Positions 1 through 5,632 of a stretch of DNA of 6,201 nucleotides are shown piece after piece (within the stretch, counting starts at the first letter, position 1; each line of letters starts with the position of its first letter). A program made the position numbers and the translations under genes. Source of the DNA: Actinomycetes bacterium (GTDB lineage: Bacteria; Actinomycetota; Acidimicrobiia; Acidimicrobiales; Bog-793); contig JAJYGM010000524.1 in assembly GCA_021785095.1 (NCBI GenBank), positions 1-6,201 of the forward strand, given 5' to 3'. The notes beneath the pieces are model-generated. The model had not been told where the DNA came from. It worked only from the letters and a program-made list of their open reading frames with translations, and ran no database searches.

Positions 1-284
1 AGCAGGGGCAGCAGGGGGAAGAAGCGCAAAGACGAGGTTCCGGCTCCCGCGTAGCCCGTCTCGGCGATTCGGCGATACCACGCCGCGTCCCAGGACAACA
101 GGCCGGCATGAGCCGTCCCGATGGCACGAGCCCCGATCGCACCTGTGGGATGGAGTTGGTCGACCAGGAAGCGGGTGAGCACGAGCGCGCCAATCACGAG
201 CGCGCGGGCGACGAGGAACGGCAGCACCGCAGCCCTCATCGAGGCGAGCAGCTGCGGTCGGCTGCCCTCCCCCCTCCAGCTCAC
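1..284 (-). CDS. PIG-V-like mannosyltransferase family membrane protein (3' part cut off by window edge)
   Basis: Partial reading frame, open to the left edge, about 94 codons visible. With the GTG start, a hydrophobic first membrane segment lies at about residues 19-40. An extracytoplasmic stretch follows, carrying LLSWDAAWYRRIAETGY (about 62-78) and then LRFFPLLPLL. In the PIG-V/GPI mannosyltransferase 2-like family, a WD motif followed by an IA..GY block and an FFPLLP block marks the first luminal loop, and the Asp is the presumed catalytic acid. The inferred role is transfer of a sugar, probably mannose, from a polyprenyl-phosphate donor on the outer face of the membrane. The start is uncertain. 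GTG at 284 overlaps the TGA of the upstream gene by four bases (GTGA), which suggests translational coupling, but no clear Shine-Dalgarno precedes it. The in-frame ATG at 239 also lacks one at normal spacing: a purine-rich run at 277-265 lies about 25 nt upstream. The family call rests on the loop motifs only. Confidence 0.72.
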   Translation of the reverse strand, partial: MSWRGEGSRPQLLASMRAAVLPFLVARALVIGALVLTRFLVDQLHPTGAIGARAIGTAHAGLLSWDAAWYRRIAETGYAGAGTSSLRFFPLLPL

Positions 285-1855
285 CGTGCCGCGAACCGCT
301 CGAGGGACATGCCCTCGTAGATCTCGAAGGGCGAGTCGGCAGGCTGGTTCGCCACGATCGTCTTGCCGGTGCGGTAGCGCGACAGGTCGATGGCGATGTC
401 CTGGCACAGGTTGCCGAAACCTTGATACTGGGGCGCCGACACGTACCAGATCGTCCGGTTGCCGGCGAGCTTCGCGACTCGCTGGGCGAAGCGGAAGGGA
501 TTAGCCCGTGCGAGCGCGGCGTCGTAGTCGACCCATTCGACGGTCGCTGGTCCTTGTCCGCGGGGTGACGTGATCTGCTTGTAGTGCCCGGACACGATCC
601 GGCTCACTGACGGCCCGAGCTGGTCCGGGCAGTAGGCGATGACGTCGCCCGGCCGTGCCTGGGCGTTTATAGCGGCCGCCACCTCACCTGCCTGTGTCCG
701 AAGCAGCTGAGCGTTCGGGATGGAGGCGGCGAAGCCGAGCGCCACCGCCGCCGCGAGTATGCCGTGCCGCACCGGCCGGGAGGAGACGGCGGTGAGGCCG
801 TAGGCGAAGATGAGGATGGCAGGGAAGGCGACGACCGACGTGTAGCGGTCGGCGAAGGTGGTGCCCGAGGCCTTTGCGGCGATGATCGCCACGAGCAGCG
901 TCGCCAGGACCCCTGCTGTCACGAGGCGGATGCCCGGACGCGTGCGCAGGTCGAGCAGCACGTGGGTCTTGTCCTGCGGGATCCCGAAGACCGCCAGCAC
1001 GAGGAGGAAGAAGAAGATCAGCGCGAGCGCTCGCCCGGGTGACGAGGCGCCGCCGGCGAATTGGGTGAAGGTGAAGACGATTGCGGTGTAGTCGGCAGGC
1101 ATCGCCCACGGCGTGCCCGTGTGCTTCAGCTGGAAGAGGAACGTGGGGAGCCACGGAACGAACGTCAGGCAGGCGACGACGAGGCCGGCCAGGCCGTAGC
1201 GAGCCGCCCGTAGGTGCGGCCCGCGAACGGAGCACCAGAGTGCGATCACTCCGCCGATGAACACCACGTAGAGCGCCCAATAGTGCGAGTAGAGCAGGGC
1301 GGCCGCAACCGCCGCCACCCCGAGCGCCCGGAGCCAGTCGGGCTTGCGCAACAGCGACACCGCCGCCAGGACCCCGAGCGTTCCGAGCAGGACGACGAGG
1401 CCGTACATCCGGGCTTCGGTGTCGTAGTAGACGGCGAAGGGCGAGCTCGCGAGCAGAAGCGTCACTGCCCAGCCGGTGACGCGTCCGCGAGCCTCGCGGT
1501 CGGCTCTTGCCTCCGGGGGCGCCTGGTCCAAGTCCCACCATCTCGAACCGACGCGGTAACCGGTCAACCAGGCGATCGGGAGGTTGATCACGCCGCAAAC
1601 GCCCGCCAGCGCGCGCACGGCGACGTCTCCGGTGCCGAACACGGCCATCCAGTAGTGCAGGAGGTAGTAGTAGAGGGGCGGGGCGCCGTCGTCGCGGAGG
1701 AGGTGCGGGATCTGGGAGACCGGCCGCGCTGCGATGTTGACCGTGAGGGCCTCGTCGAGCCAGAGCGGAGACCGTGTCAAGAAACGGAGCACGACTGCCG
1801 ATACCAACACGATGACCACGAGCGCCCTCAGGACGAAAGCGCGGCGATCAGGCAT
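281..1855 (-). CDS. Glycosyltransferase family 39-type (GT-C) integral membrane protein
   Basis: 524-residue polytopic membrane protein. TM1 is at about residues 8-26, and many hydrophobic segments continue to about 380. A mostly soluble C-terminal domain (about 385-524) follows, probably extracytoplasmic. GT-C/ArnT-PMT-like landmarks are WLDEALT (32-38) in the first loop, with the Asp-Glu pair expected to hold the catalytic acid; DDGAPPLYYYLLHYW (55-69); YYDTEARMYG (143-152), a typical second-loop motif; and DRYTS (336-340). Known family members transfer a sugar from a polyprenyl-phosphate donor to a lipid, glycan or protein acceptor outside the membrane; which sugar and acceptor apply here cannot be told. 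ATG at 1855 is chosen because it directly precedes TM1. Upstream in-frame codons (for example GTG at 1915) would add a polar tail and run into the divergent gene's promoter. No good Shine-Dalgarno precedes the ATG; a G-rich run at 1880-1870 is about 14 nt away. The TGA overlaps the probable start of the downstream mannosyltransferase gene, so the two likely form one operon. Confidence 0.88.
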   Translation of the reverse strand: MPDRRAFVLRALVVIVLVSAVVLRFLTRSPLWLDEALTVNIAARPVSQIPHLLRDDGAPPLYYYLLHYWMAVFGTGDVAVRALAGVCGVINLPIAWLTGYRVGSRWWDLDQAPPEARADREARGRVTGWAVTLLLASSPFAVYYDTEARMYGLVVLLGTLGVLAAVSLLRKPDWLRALGVAAVAAALLYSHYWALYVVFIGGVIALWCSVRGPHLRAARYGLAGLVVACLTFVPWLPTFLFQLKHTGTPWAMPADYTAIVFTFTQFAGGASSPGRALALIFFFLLVLAVFGIPQDKTHVLLDLRTRPGIRLVTAGVLATLLVAIIAAKASGTTFADRYTSVVAFPAILIFAYGLTAVSSRPVRHGILAAAVALGFAASIPNAQLLRTQAGEVAAAINAQARPGDVIAYCPDQLGPSVSRIVSGHYKQITSPRGQGPATVEWVDYDAALARANPFRFAQRVAKLAGNRTIWYVSAPQYQGFGNLCQDIAIDLSRYRTGKTIVANQPADSPFEIYEGMSLERFAAR

Positions 1856-1862
1856 CCGTGGG

Positions 1863-1868
1863 ATGGTA
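1863..1868 (-). promoter_or_regulatory. Candidate -10 element for a leaderless glycosyltransferase transcript
   Basis: Read on the minus strand this hexamer is TACCAT, which fits the TANNNT -10 consensus of actinobacterial housekeeping promoters. It ends 7 nt before the ATG at 1855, so transcription would start at or within a base of the start codon. The gene also lacks a well-placed Shine-Dalgarno, as expected for a leaderless mRNA. No -35 hexamer is recognisable at normal spacing. This is an inference from spacing alone. Confidence 0.35.
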
Positions 1869-1884
1869 ATCCTGTCCCCCGGTG

Positions 1885-1892
1885 GCGATCGC
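1885..1892. repeat. Perfect 8-bp palindrome GCGATCGC in the divergent intergenic region
   Basis: GCGATCGC is self-complementary over 8 bp and lies roughly midway between the two divergent start codons, 8 bp upstream of the rightward -10-like hexamer. The symmetry does not extend further. It could be half of an operator or a methylation or restriction palindrome, but in G+C-rich DNA an 8-bp palindrome can also arise by chance. No regulator gene is present in the window to pair it with. Confidence 0.3.
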
Positions 1893-1899
1893 TCGCGCG

Positions 1900-1905
1900 T
1901 AGTAT
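1900..1905 (+). promoter_or_regulatory. Candidate -10 hexamer for the ABC transporter operon
   Basis: TAGTAT matches TATAAT at four of six positions, including the key T1, A2 and T6. It is the most AT-rich spot between the divergent genes. Transcription would begin near 1911-1914, leaving a leader of about 20 nt that contains the ribosome binding site at 1921-1928. The positions 17 bp upstream (about 1877-1882) read CCCCGG, so there is no canonical -35 element. The promoter may need an activator or another sigma factor, or may lie elsewhere. Confidence 0.3.
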
Positions 1906-1920
1906 GACGCCACACTTTGA

Positions 1921-1928
1921 GGGAGGGG
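1921..1928 (+). promoter_or_regulatory. Ribosome binding site that fixes the GTG start of the solute-binding protein
   Basis: GGGAGGGG contains a GGAGG core (1922-1926) with a 5-nt gap to the GTG at 1932. The alternative in-frame TTG at 1917 lies upstream of this Shine-Dalgarno sequence and has none of its own. A TTG start would make the ribosome binding site part of the coding sequence. Confidence 0.75.
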
Positions 1929-1931
1929 AAC

Positions 1932-3629
1932 GTGTCCAGCCTTGATCGACGTACGTTTCTGAAGGGCAGCGCCGCGCTCGGAGCTGTCGGAGCCAGTGCT
2001 GTCCTTCTCGACGCATGTGGTGGCAGCACACCGGCCGGCGTGAAGAAGATCAGCCACAAGAAGGCTCTTCAGGTCGGAGTCTCGACCGCGAAGCCGAAGA
2101 TGGGGGGCTCCGTCACCTTCGGCACCGAAGCCGAAGAGGCAGGTGTCGATCCGACGTACGCCCACTTCGACTCGACGGGCGTCTGCTACGCGAGGGCCGT
2201 CTACGACCCTCTCGCCATCATCCTCGAAGACGGCACGGTCGCTCCTTACCTCGCCGAGTCCATCACGCCGAACGCCGACTACACCGAGTGGACGATCAAG
2301 GTCCGGCCCGGCATCTACTTCCACGACGGCACGCCGTGCGACGGAGCCGCCCTGCTGTTCTGCATGCGTGAGTTCCTCTACTCCGGTCTCACGAACTTCG
2401 CCTTCACGAACTACATGGACGTGAAGAACCCGAAGAACGCCGTCACCCAGGTGGACTCGCTCACGATCAAGATGCACATGCTGCAGCCGTGGGTGCCCTT
2501 CGACTACTGGCTCGCCGGATACATCGGCGGCCAGATGGCGTACATGTTCTCGCCGACGCAGTACAAGAAGGGCGAGCAGGTGCTGAACACGCACCCGGTG
2601 GGGACCGGCCCGTTCGTGTACCAGCAATGGACGCCGAACTCGCACTTCACCCTCACGAAGAACCCTCATTACTGGCGCAAGGACAGCTACGGCAACCGGC
2701 TGCCCTACGTCGACACGTGGACGTTCAAGCCGATCCCGGACGTCGACACCCGGTATTCGGCGCTCGAGTCCAACACGATCCAGCTCATGCACGTCGACTA
2801 CGACCCGATCATCCAGCAGATGGCGGCGAACTCGAGTCTCGCGACCCTCGGCGACAACTCGCTCTCGGTCGGTGAGCCGGACATCGACTTCATCATGATC
2901 AACATTGCCGACAAGGTGATGAAGGACATCAACATCCGCAAGGCGCTCGCCTACGGCACGGACCAGCAGGCGATCATCAGGGATCTCGGGAAGGGGATCC
3001 CGACGCCGACGAACGGCGTCTTCCCGCCGCCGAGCCCGTACGCCTCCGACACGGGCTATCCCCAGTTCGACATCAAGAAGGCGAGGTCCTACTTCCAGGC
3101 CTTCCTCAAGGCGAACGGTGGCCACCAGCCGACGATCACCTACACCACGACCCAGACGACGCAGTCGCTCTCGGACGCCAACTACTTCCGAGCGATGTGG
3201 CAGGCCTTCGGCCTCACCGTCCAGATCGCACAGGTCCAGCAGTCCACCCTCATCAACGATGCTCTCGCCGGCGGCTACCAGCTGTTCAGCTGGCGCCAGT
3301 TCGCGAACGTCAACCCGGACCTCAACTACATCTTCTGGGCGACGACGTCCGGCCCGATCAACTTCGCCCGCAACTACGACCCGATCGTCCAAAAGGCGCT
3401 CGACAAGGCACGCCAGTCGACCGACCCGTCAGTCCAGAACGCGCAGTACGAGCTCATCGACAAGCGCTTCGCTGTCGACCTTCCGTACATCTACACCAAC
3501 CGCGACGTCTGGTACATCGGAGCCCAGAAGTCTGTTCAGAATTGGAACAACCCGCTCTCGCCGAGTGGCCAGCGCGGCCTCACGATGCTCTCGGGAATTC
3601 TGTGGCCCACCCAGGTCTGGGTGAGCTGA
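1932..3629 (+). CDS. ABC transporter solute-binding lipoprotein, family 5 (peptide/nickel type), Tat-exported
   Basis: 565 residues, a usual length for family 5 (SBP_bac_5) binding proteins. The N-terminus DRRTFLKG (5-12) is a twin-arginine motif. A short hydrophobic stretch and the lipobox-like LLDAC follow, with Cys29 as the predicted lipidated residue, so the protein should be exported folded and anchored on the outer face of the membrane. A polar linker (about 30-55) leads to the binding domain. Family landmarks are the WTIKVRPGIYFHDGTP block (120-135), HPVGTGPFVY (221-230) followed by NPHYW (244-248), and INIRKALAYGTDQQAI (334-349), which corresponds to the conserved R-ALAY-D segment. 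It should capture a peptide or peptide-like solute and deliver it to the permeases encoded next; the family also binds nickel and sugars, so the ligand is unknown. Oddities are Asp at lipobox position -2 and three further cysteines in the mature part (Cys85, Cys136, Cys144). The GTG start follows a well-spaced Shine-Dalgarno. It is the first gene of the operon. Confidence 0.93.
   Translation: MSSLDRRTFLKGSAALGAVGASAVLLDACGGSTPAGVKKISHKKALQVGVSTAKPKMGGSVTFGTEAEEAGVDPTYAHFDSTGVCYARAVYDPLAIILEDGTVAPYLAESITPNADYTEWTIKVRPGIYFHDGTPCDGAALLFCMREFLYSGLTNFAFTNYMDVKNPKNAVTQVDSLTIKMHMLQPWVPFDYWLAGYIGGQMAYMFSPTQYKKGEQVLNTHPVGTGPFVYQQWTPNSHFTLTKNPHYWRKDSYGNRLPYVDTWTFKPIPDVDTRYSALESNTIQLMHVDYDPIIQQMAANSSLATLGDNSLSVGEPDIDFIMINIADKVMKDINIRKALAYGTDQQAIIRDLGKGIPTPTNGVFPPPSPYASDTGYPQFDIKKARSYFQAFLKANGGHQPTITYTTTQTTQSLSDANYFRAMWQAFGLTVQIAQVQQSTLINDALAGGYQLFSWRQFANVNPDLNYIFWATTSGPINFARNYDPIVQKALDKARQSTDPSVQNAQYELIDKRFAVDLPYIYTNRDVWYIGAQKSVQNWNNPLSPSGQRGLTMLSGILWPTQVWVS
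3608..3623 (+). repeat. Perfect inverted repeat (stem-loop) at the 3' end of the binding-protein gene
   Basis: CACCCAG-GT-CTGGGTG has 7-bp complementary arms around a 2-nt centre; in RNA this could form a 6-bp stem with a GGTC tetraloop. It covers the last codons and ends three bases before the TGA. No T-run follows, so it is not a typical intrinsic terminator. A 3' hairpin between a binding-protein gene and its permease genes is known in other importer operons to protect the upstream mRNA and raise binding-protein yield. That role here is inference. Confidence 0.4.
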
Positions 3630-3690
3630 TGACGAGGGAGCAGGGCCGAGCCCGAGGGAAGTAGCATCGGCGAGCCGGAAGGGGGCAGAG
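3630..3690 (+). other. 61-bp gap between binding-protein and permease genes
   Basis: This is the longest spacer inside the rightward operon. It is purine-rich and contains a weak 4-bp hairpin (GGGC-CGA-GCCC, 3643-3653) and, at its end, the ribosome binding site of the next gene. I see no T-run terminator and no convincing promoter, so read-through from the binding-protein gene is the simplest view. Confidence 0.5.
3677..3685 (+). promoter_or_regulatory. Ribosome binding site supporting the TTG start of the DppB-type permease
   Basis: GGAAGGGGG lies 5 nt before the TTG at 3691. No other start codon in this frame fits the expected position just before the first membrane helix, so this site decides in favour of TTG. 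Confidence 0.65.
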
Positions 3691-4647
3691 TTGATCAAGC
3701 TGGTTGTCCGACGCGTCCTCGAGATCCTCGTGACGCTGTTCCTGTTGACGTTCCTCACCTATTTCTTCTCGTCGAAGGTGCCCGGGAACGAGGCGGCAAT
3801 CACATGCGGCTTCTCGGGGCTCAAGTGCCTGCACCTCGAGGAGAAGGTCCTGTACCTGAACCACCCCTTCTTCGCGCGGTACTTCCACTGGTTGGGGAAC
3901 TTGTTCTCCGGCACCCTCGGCTACGCGGCCAACCCCACCCAGCCGCTCACCACGCTGCTCGCCCACGCATATCCCATCACCCTCGAGCTCGTCATCCTCA
4001 GCCAGATCCTGGCGGTGATCGTCTCCCTGCCGCTCGCGATGTGGAGCTCCCTTCGTCCGAACCGGATCTTCGACCGGATGTCGACGACGGTGAGCTTCGC
4101 TGCGCTGTCGCTCCCGGCGTTCATCCTCGGACCGCTCCTTCGGTACTTCTTCACCGTGAGGCTGAGCTGGTTCCCCGGTGCAGCCGCTGCCCTGCCTTCG
4201 TTCGGCAGCGATCCGCTCCAGAACCTCTACGTGCTGTTCCTCCCCGCGCTGACGATCGCCGTCCCGTCGATCGCGGTCTACCAGCGCCTGCTGCGGGCTG
4301 ACATGATCGCCACGCTCGAGGAGGACTTCATCGTGATGGCGCGGGCAAAGGGACTCACGACTTGGCACATCCTCTTCCGCCATGCGCTCCGGCCGTCCAC
4401 GTTCACCCTCCTCACCGTCGGAGGCGTCCAGGTCGGCAGCCTCATCGTCGGCTCCGTGATCGCCGAACAGATCTTCTCGCAACCGGGACTCGGTTATCAG
4501 CTGACCGCTGCCGTAGCGAAGTCCGACCTGCCGACCGTGCAGGTCATCACGATCATCGTCGCCGTCGCGTACATCGTCATCAACAGGCTCATCGACGTTC
4601 TCTACGCCGTGATCGACCCGAGGGTGCGCCGTGCCAGAACAGTCTGA
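3691..4647 (+). CDS. ABC transporter permease, DppB/OppB type
   Basis: 318 residues, the usual size for this permease class. The N-terminus IKLVVRRVLEILVTLFLLTF is the expected short basic stretch followed by TM1 (about 8-28). A large extracytoplasmic region (about 29-90) contains PGNEA (31-35) and the FARYFHWLGNLFSGTLGY block (61-78), typical of DppB proteins. TM segments follow at about 95-118, 132-155, 176-196, 240-262 and 283-305. The cytoplasmic EAA-type coupling loop is at about 214-235 (VMARAKGL...HALRPS), where the ATPase docks. The protein forms half of the membrane channel with the next gene product. The start is TTG, supported by a well-spaced Shine-Dalgarno. Its 3' end overlaps the next gene by 17 bases. 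Cys39 and Cys46 lie close together in the first extracytoplasmic region, where they could pair. Family assignment is firm; the transported solute is unknown. Confidence 0.93.
   Translation: MIKLVVRRVLEILVTLFLLTFLTYFFSSKVPGNEAAITCGFSGLKCLHLEEKVLYLNHPFFARYFHWLGNLFSGTLGYAANPTQPLTTLLAHAYPITLELVILSQILAVIVSLPLAMWSSLRPNRIFDRMSTTVSFAALSLPAFILGPLLRYFFTVRLSWFPGAAAALPSFGSDPLQNLYVLFLPALTIAVPSIAVYQRLLRADMIATLEEDFIVMARAKGLTTWHILFRHALRPSTFTLLTVGGVQVGSLIVGSVIAEQIFSQPGLGYQLTAAVAKSDLPTVQVITIIVAVAYIVINRLIDVLYAVIDPRVRRARTV
4620..4624 (+). promoter_or_regulatory. Ribosome binding site inside the DppB-type gene for the next permease
   Basis: GAGGG lies 6 nt before the GTG at 4631, within the last codons of the preceding permease gene. 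It supports the early GTG start and hence the long N-terminal tail of the DppC-type protein, rather than the internal ATG at 4709. Confidence 0.6.
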
Positions 4648-5632
4648 CCAGGAAGTCGTCGGGCAGGATCTGCTCGGCCTCACGGATCTCGGCAATGCAG
4701 GTGCACCGATGGAGATCGGCGCTCAGCTCGGAGGGATCATCGCGGCCGAGCTCCGCCAGGATCCGACGGGGCGGACGATCACCGCCGATCAGGTAGTCGG
4801 GAAGCGTTGGTACCAGGGTCTCGGGTGGGGTTTCTGGGTCGCCGGCGGCTACATGATCGCGTGGATCATCCTCGCGATCATCGCCAACCTGCTCCCGCTC
4901 GACCCGCCGTCACAGCTCTATGCGAACTGCTTCGTGAACAACGGAGCCCCGAGCGCGGCCCACCCACTCGGTTGTGATCCCTCGGGTTTCGACGTGCTCT
5001 CACGAACGATCTTCGGTGCGAGGGTCTCGCTCGTCGTCGGGTTCGCTTCGATCGCTCTTTCGCAGGTCGTGGGCGGCACGCTCGGCGTGATAGCCGGCTA
5101 CTTCCGTGGCTGGTTCGACGACGTGATGTCAGTCATCGCGAACGTCTTCCTGTCCTTCCCATCGCTTGTCCTCGGCCTTCTCATCGTCACCTACCTCGGG
5201 CGTGCCGAGATCGACATCATCATCATCATCGCCATCGTGGCGTGGCCCCTGCTGTTCCGAGTGGTACGGGCGGCCGCGATCGAGTACAGCCAGCGCGAGT
5301 ACGTCCTCGCCGCGCAGGCGCTCGGTTGCAAGCGATCGCGCATCCTCTGGCGCATCCTGCTGCCCGACATCGTCCCGACTGCCATCACCTATGGCCTGGT
5401 CGGCGTGGCACTCGCCATCGTCGGTGAGGGTGCCCTCTCCTTCCTCGGCCAGTCTGTGCGAGCACCGATCCCGACCTGGGGCAACATGATCGCCCTCGGC
5501 TCGGACCAGATGCCGCAGTACGTGAGCCTCCTGTTCGCCCCAGCCGTGGCGATGTTCACCTTCATCCTCGCTGTCAACTTCCTCGGTGACCGCCTGCGGT
5601 CGATCCTCGATGTCCGGGAGTCCGTGCTGTGA
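4631..5632 (+). CDS. ABC transporter permease, DppC/OppC type, with long N-terminal extension
   Basis: 333 residues. About 57 polar residues precede the membrane entry KRWYQGLGW (58-66) and TM1 (about 67-90). The extracytoplasmic loop carries the family motif HPLGCDPSGFDVLSRTIFGARVSL (111-134, segments HPLG, DVLSR and GARVSL matching the canonical form). TM segments follow at about 135-157, 168-190, 195-214, 250-272 and 300-320. The EAA coupling loop is at about 223-246 (EYVLAAQALGCKRSRILW, then LLPD), the docking site for the ATPase. A PTWGNMI segment (281-287) is also typical of DppC. With the preceding gene product it forms the translocation channel. The tail is longer than in most DppC proteins; an ATG start at 4709 (Met27) would shorten it, but the Shine-Dalgarno favours the GTG. 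Cys100 and Cys115 lie in the first outside loop, and HPLG-C replaces the more usual HPLG-T. The TGA overlaps the next start as GTGA. Confidence 0.92.
   Translation: MPEQSDQEVVGQDLLGLTDLGNAGAPMEIGAQLGGIIAAELRQDPTGRTITADQVVGKRWYQGLGWGFWVAGGYMIAWIILAIIANLLPLDPPSQLYANCFVNNGAPSAAHPLGCDPSGFDVLSRTIFGARVSLVVGFASIALSQVVGGTLGVIAGYFRGWFDDVMSVIANVFLSFPSLVLGLLIVTYLGRAEIDIIIIIAIVAWPLLFRVVRAAAIEYSQREYVLAAQALGCKRSRILWRILLPDIVPTAITYGLVGVALAIVGEGALSFLGQSVRAPIPTWGNMIALGSDQMPQYVSLLFAPAVAMFTFILAVNFLGDRLRSILDVRESVL
5216..5230 (+). repeat. (ATC)5 trinucleotide run coding for five isoleucines
   Basis: Five tandem ATC codons encode Ile196-Ile200 in a membrane helix of the DppC-type permease. A change in copy number would keep the reading frame. 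The repeat is short and probably reflects a preference for ATC as the isoleucine codon in a hydrophobic helix. Confidence 0.6.

Noticed and set aside
684..1598. Second minus-strand frame inside the family 39-type gene
   Set aside because: Arg/Pro/Gly-rich shadow frame; the overlapping frame shows the membrane and GT-C motifs.
1917..1931. TTG at 1917 as the start of the binding protein
   Set aside because: It would place the ribosome binding site within the coding region and adds five residues; the GTG at 1932 has a Shine-Dalgarno at 5-nt spacing and sits properly before the twin-arginine motif.
1214..1945. Plus-strand open frame across the 5' part of the family 39-type gene and the intergenic region
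   Set aside because: Composition is Arg/Glu/Pro-rich without motifs, and it would cover both the glycosyltransferase gene and the divergent promoter region.
1856..2059. Upstream extension of the family 39-type gene beyond ATG 1855
   Set aside because: The extra residues are polar and Arg/Pro-rich, would overlap the start of the divergent gene, and lack a Shine-Dalgarno.
1848..3392. Long open frame on the minus strand opposite the binding-protein gene (514 codons)
   Set aside because: Its product is a low-complexity run of Arg, Val, Asp, Glu and Leu with no recognisable domain. It is the kind of frame expected opposite a G/C-biased gene, and the plus-strand frame encodes a clear family 5 protein.
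3643..3653. GGGC-CGA-GCCC mini-hairpin as a terminator between binding protein and permease
   Set aside because: The stem has only 4 bp, the loop 3 nt, and no T-run follows; it would not end transcription.
3630..3690. Separate promoter for the permease genes
   Set aside because: No -10 or -35-like hexamers at usable spacing; the gap is purine-rich and fits an intra-operon spacer.
3580..4695. Minus-strand open frame opposite the DppB-type permease (371 codons)
   Set aside because: The product is a charged Glu/Arg/Asp-rich low-complexity sequence and the opposite strand encodes a convincing permease.
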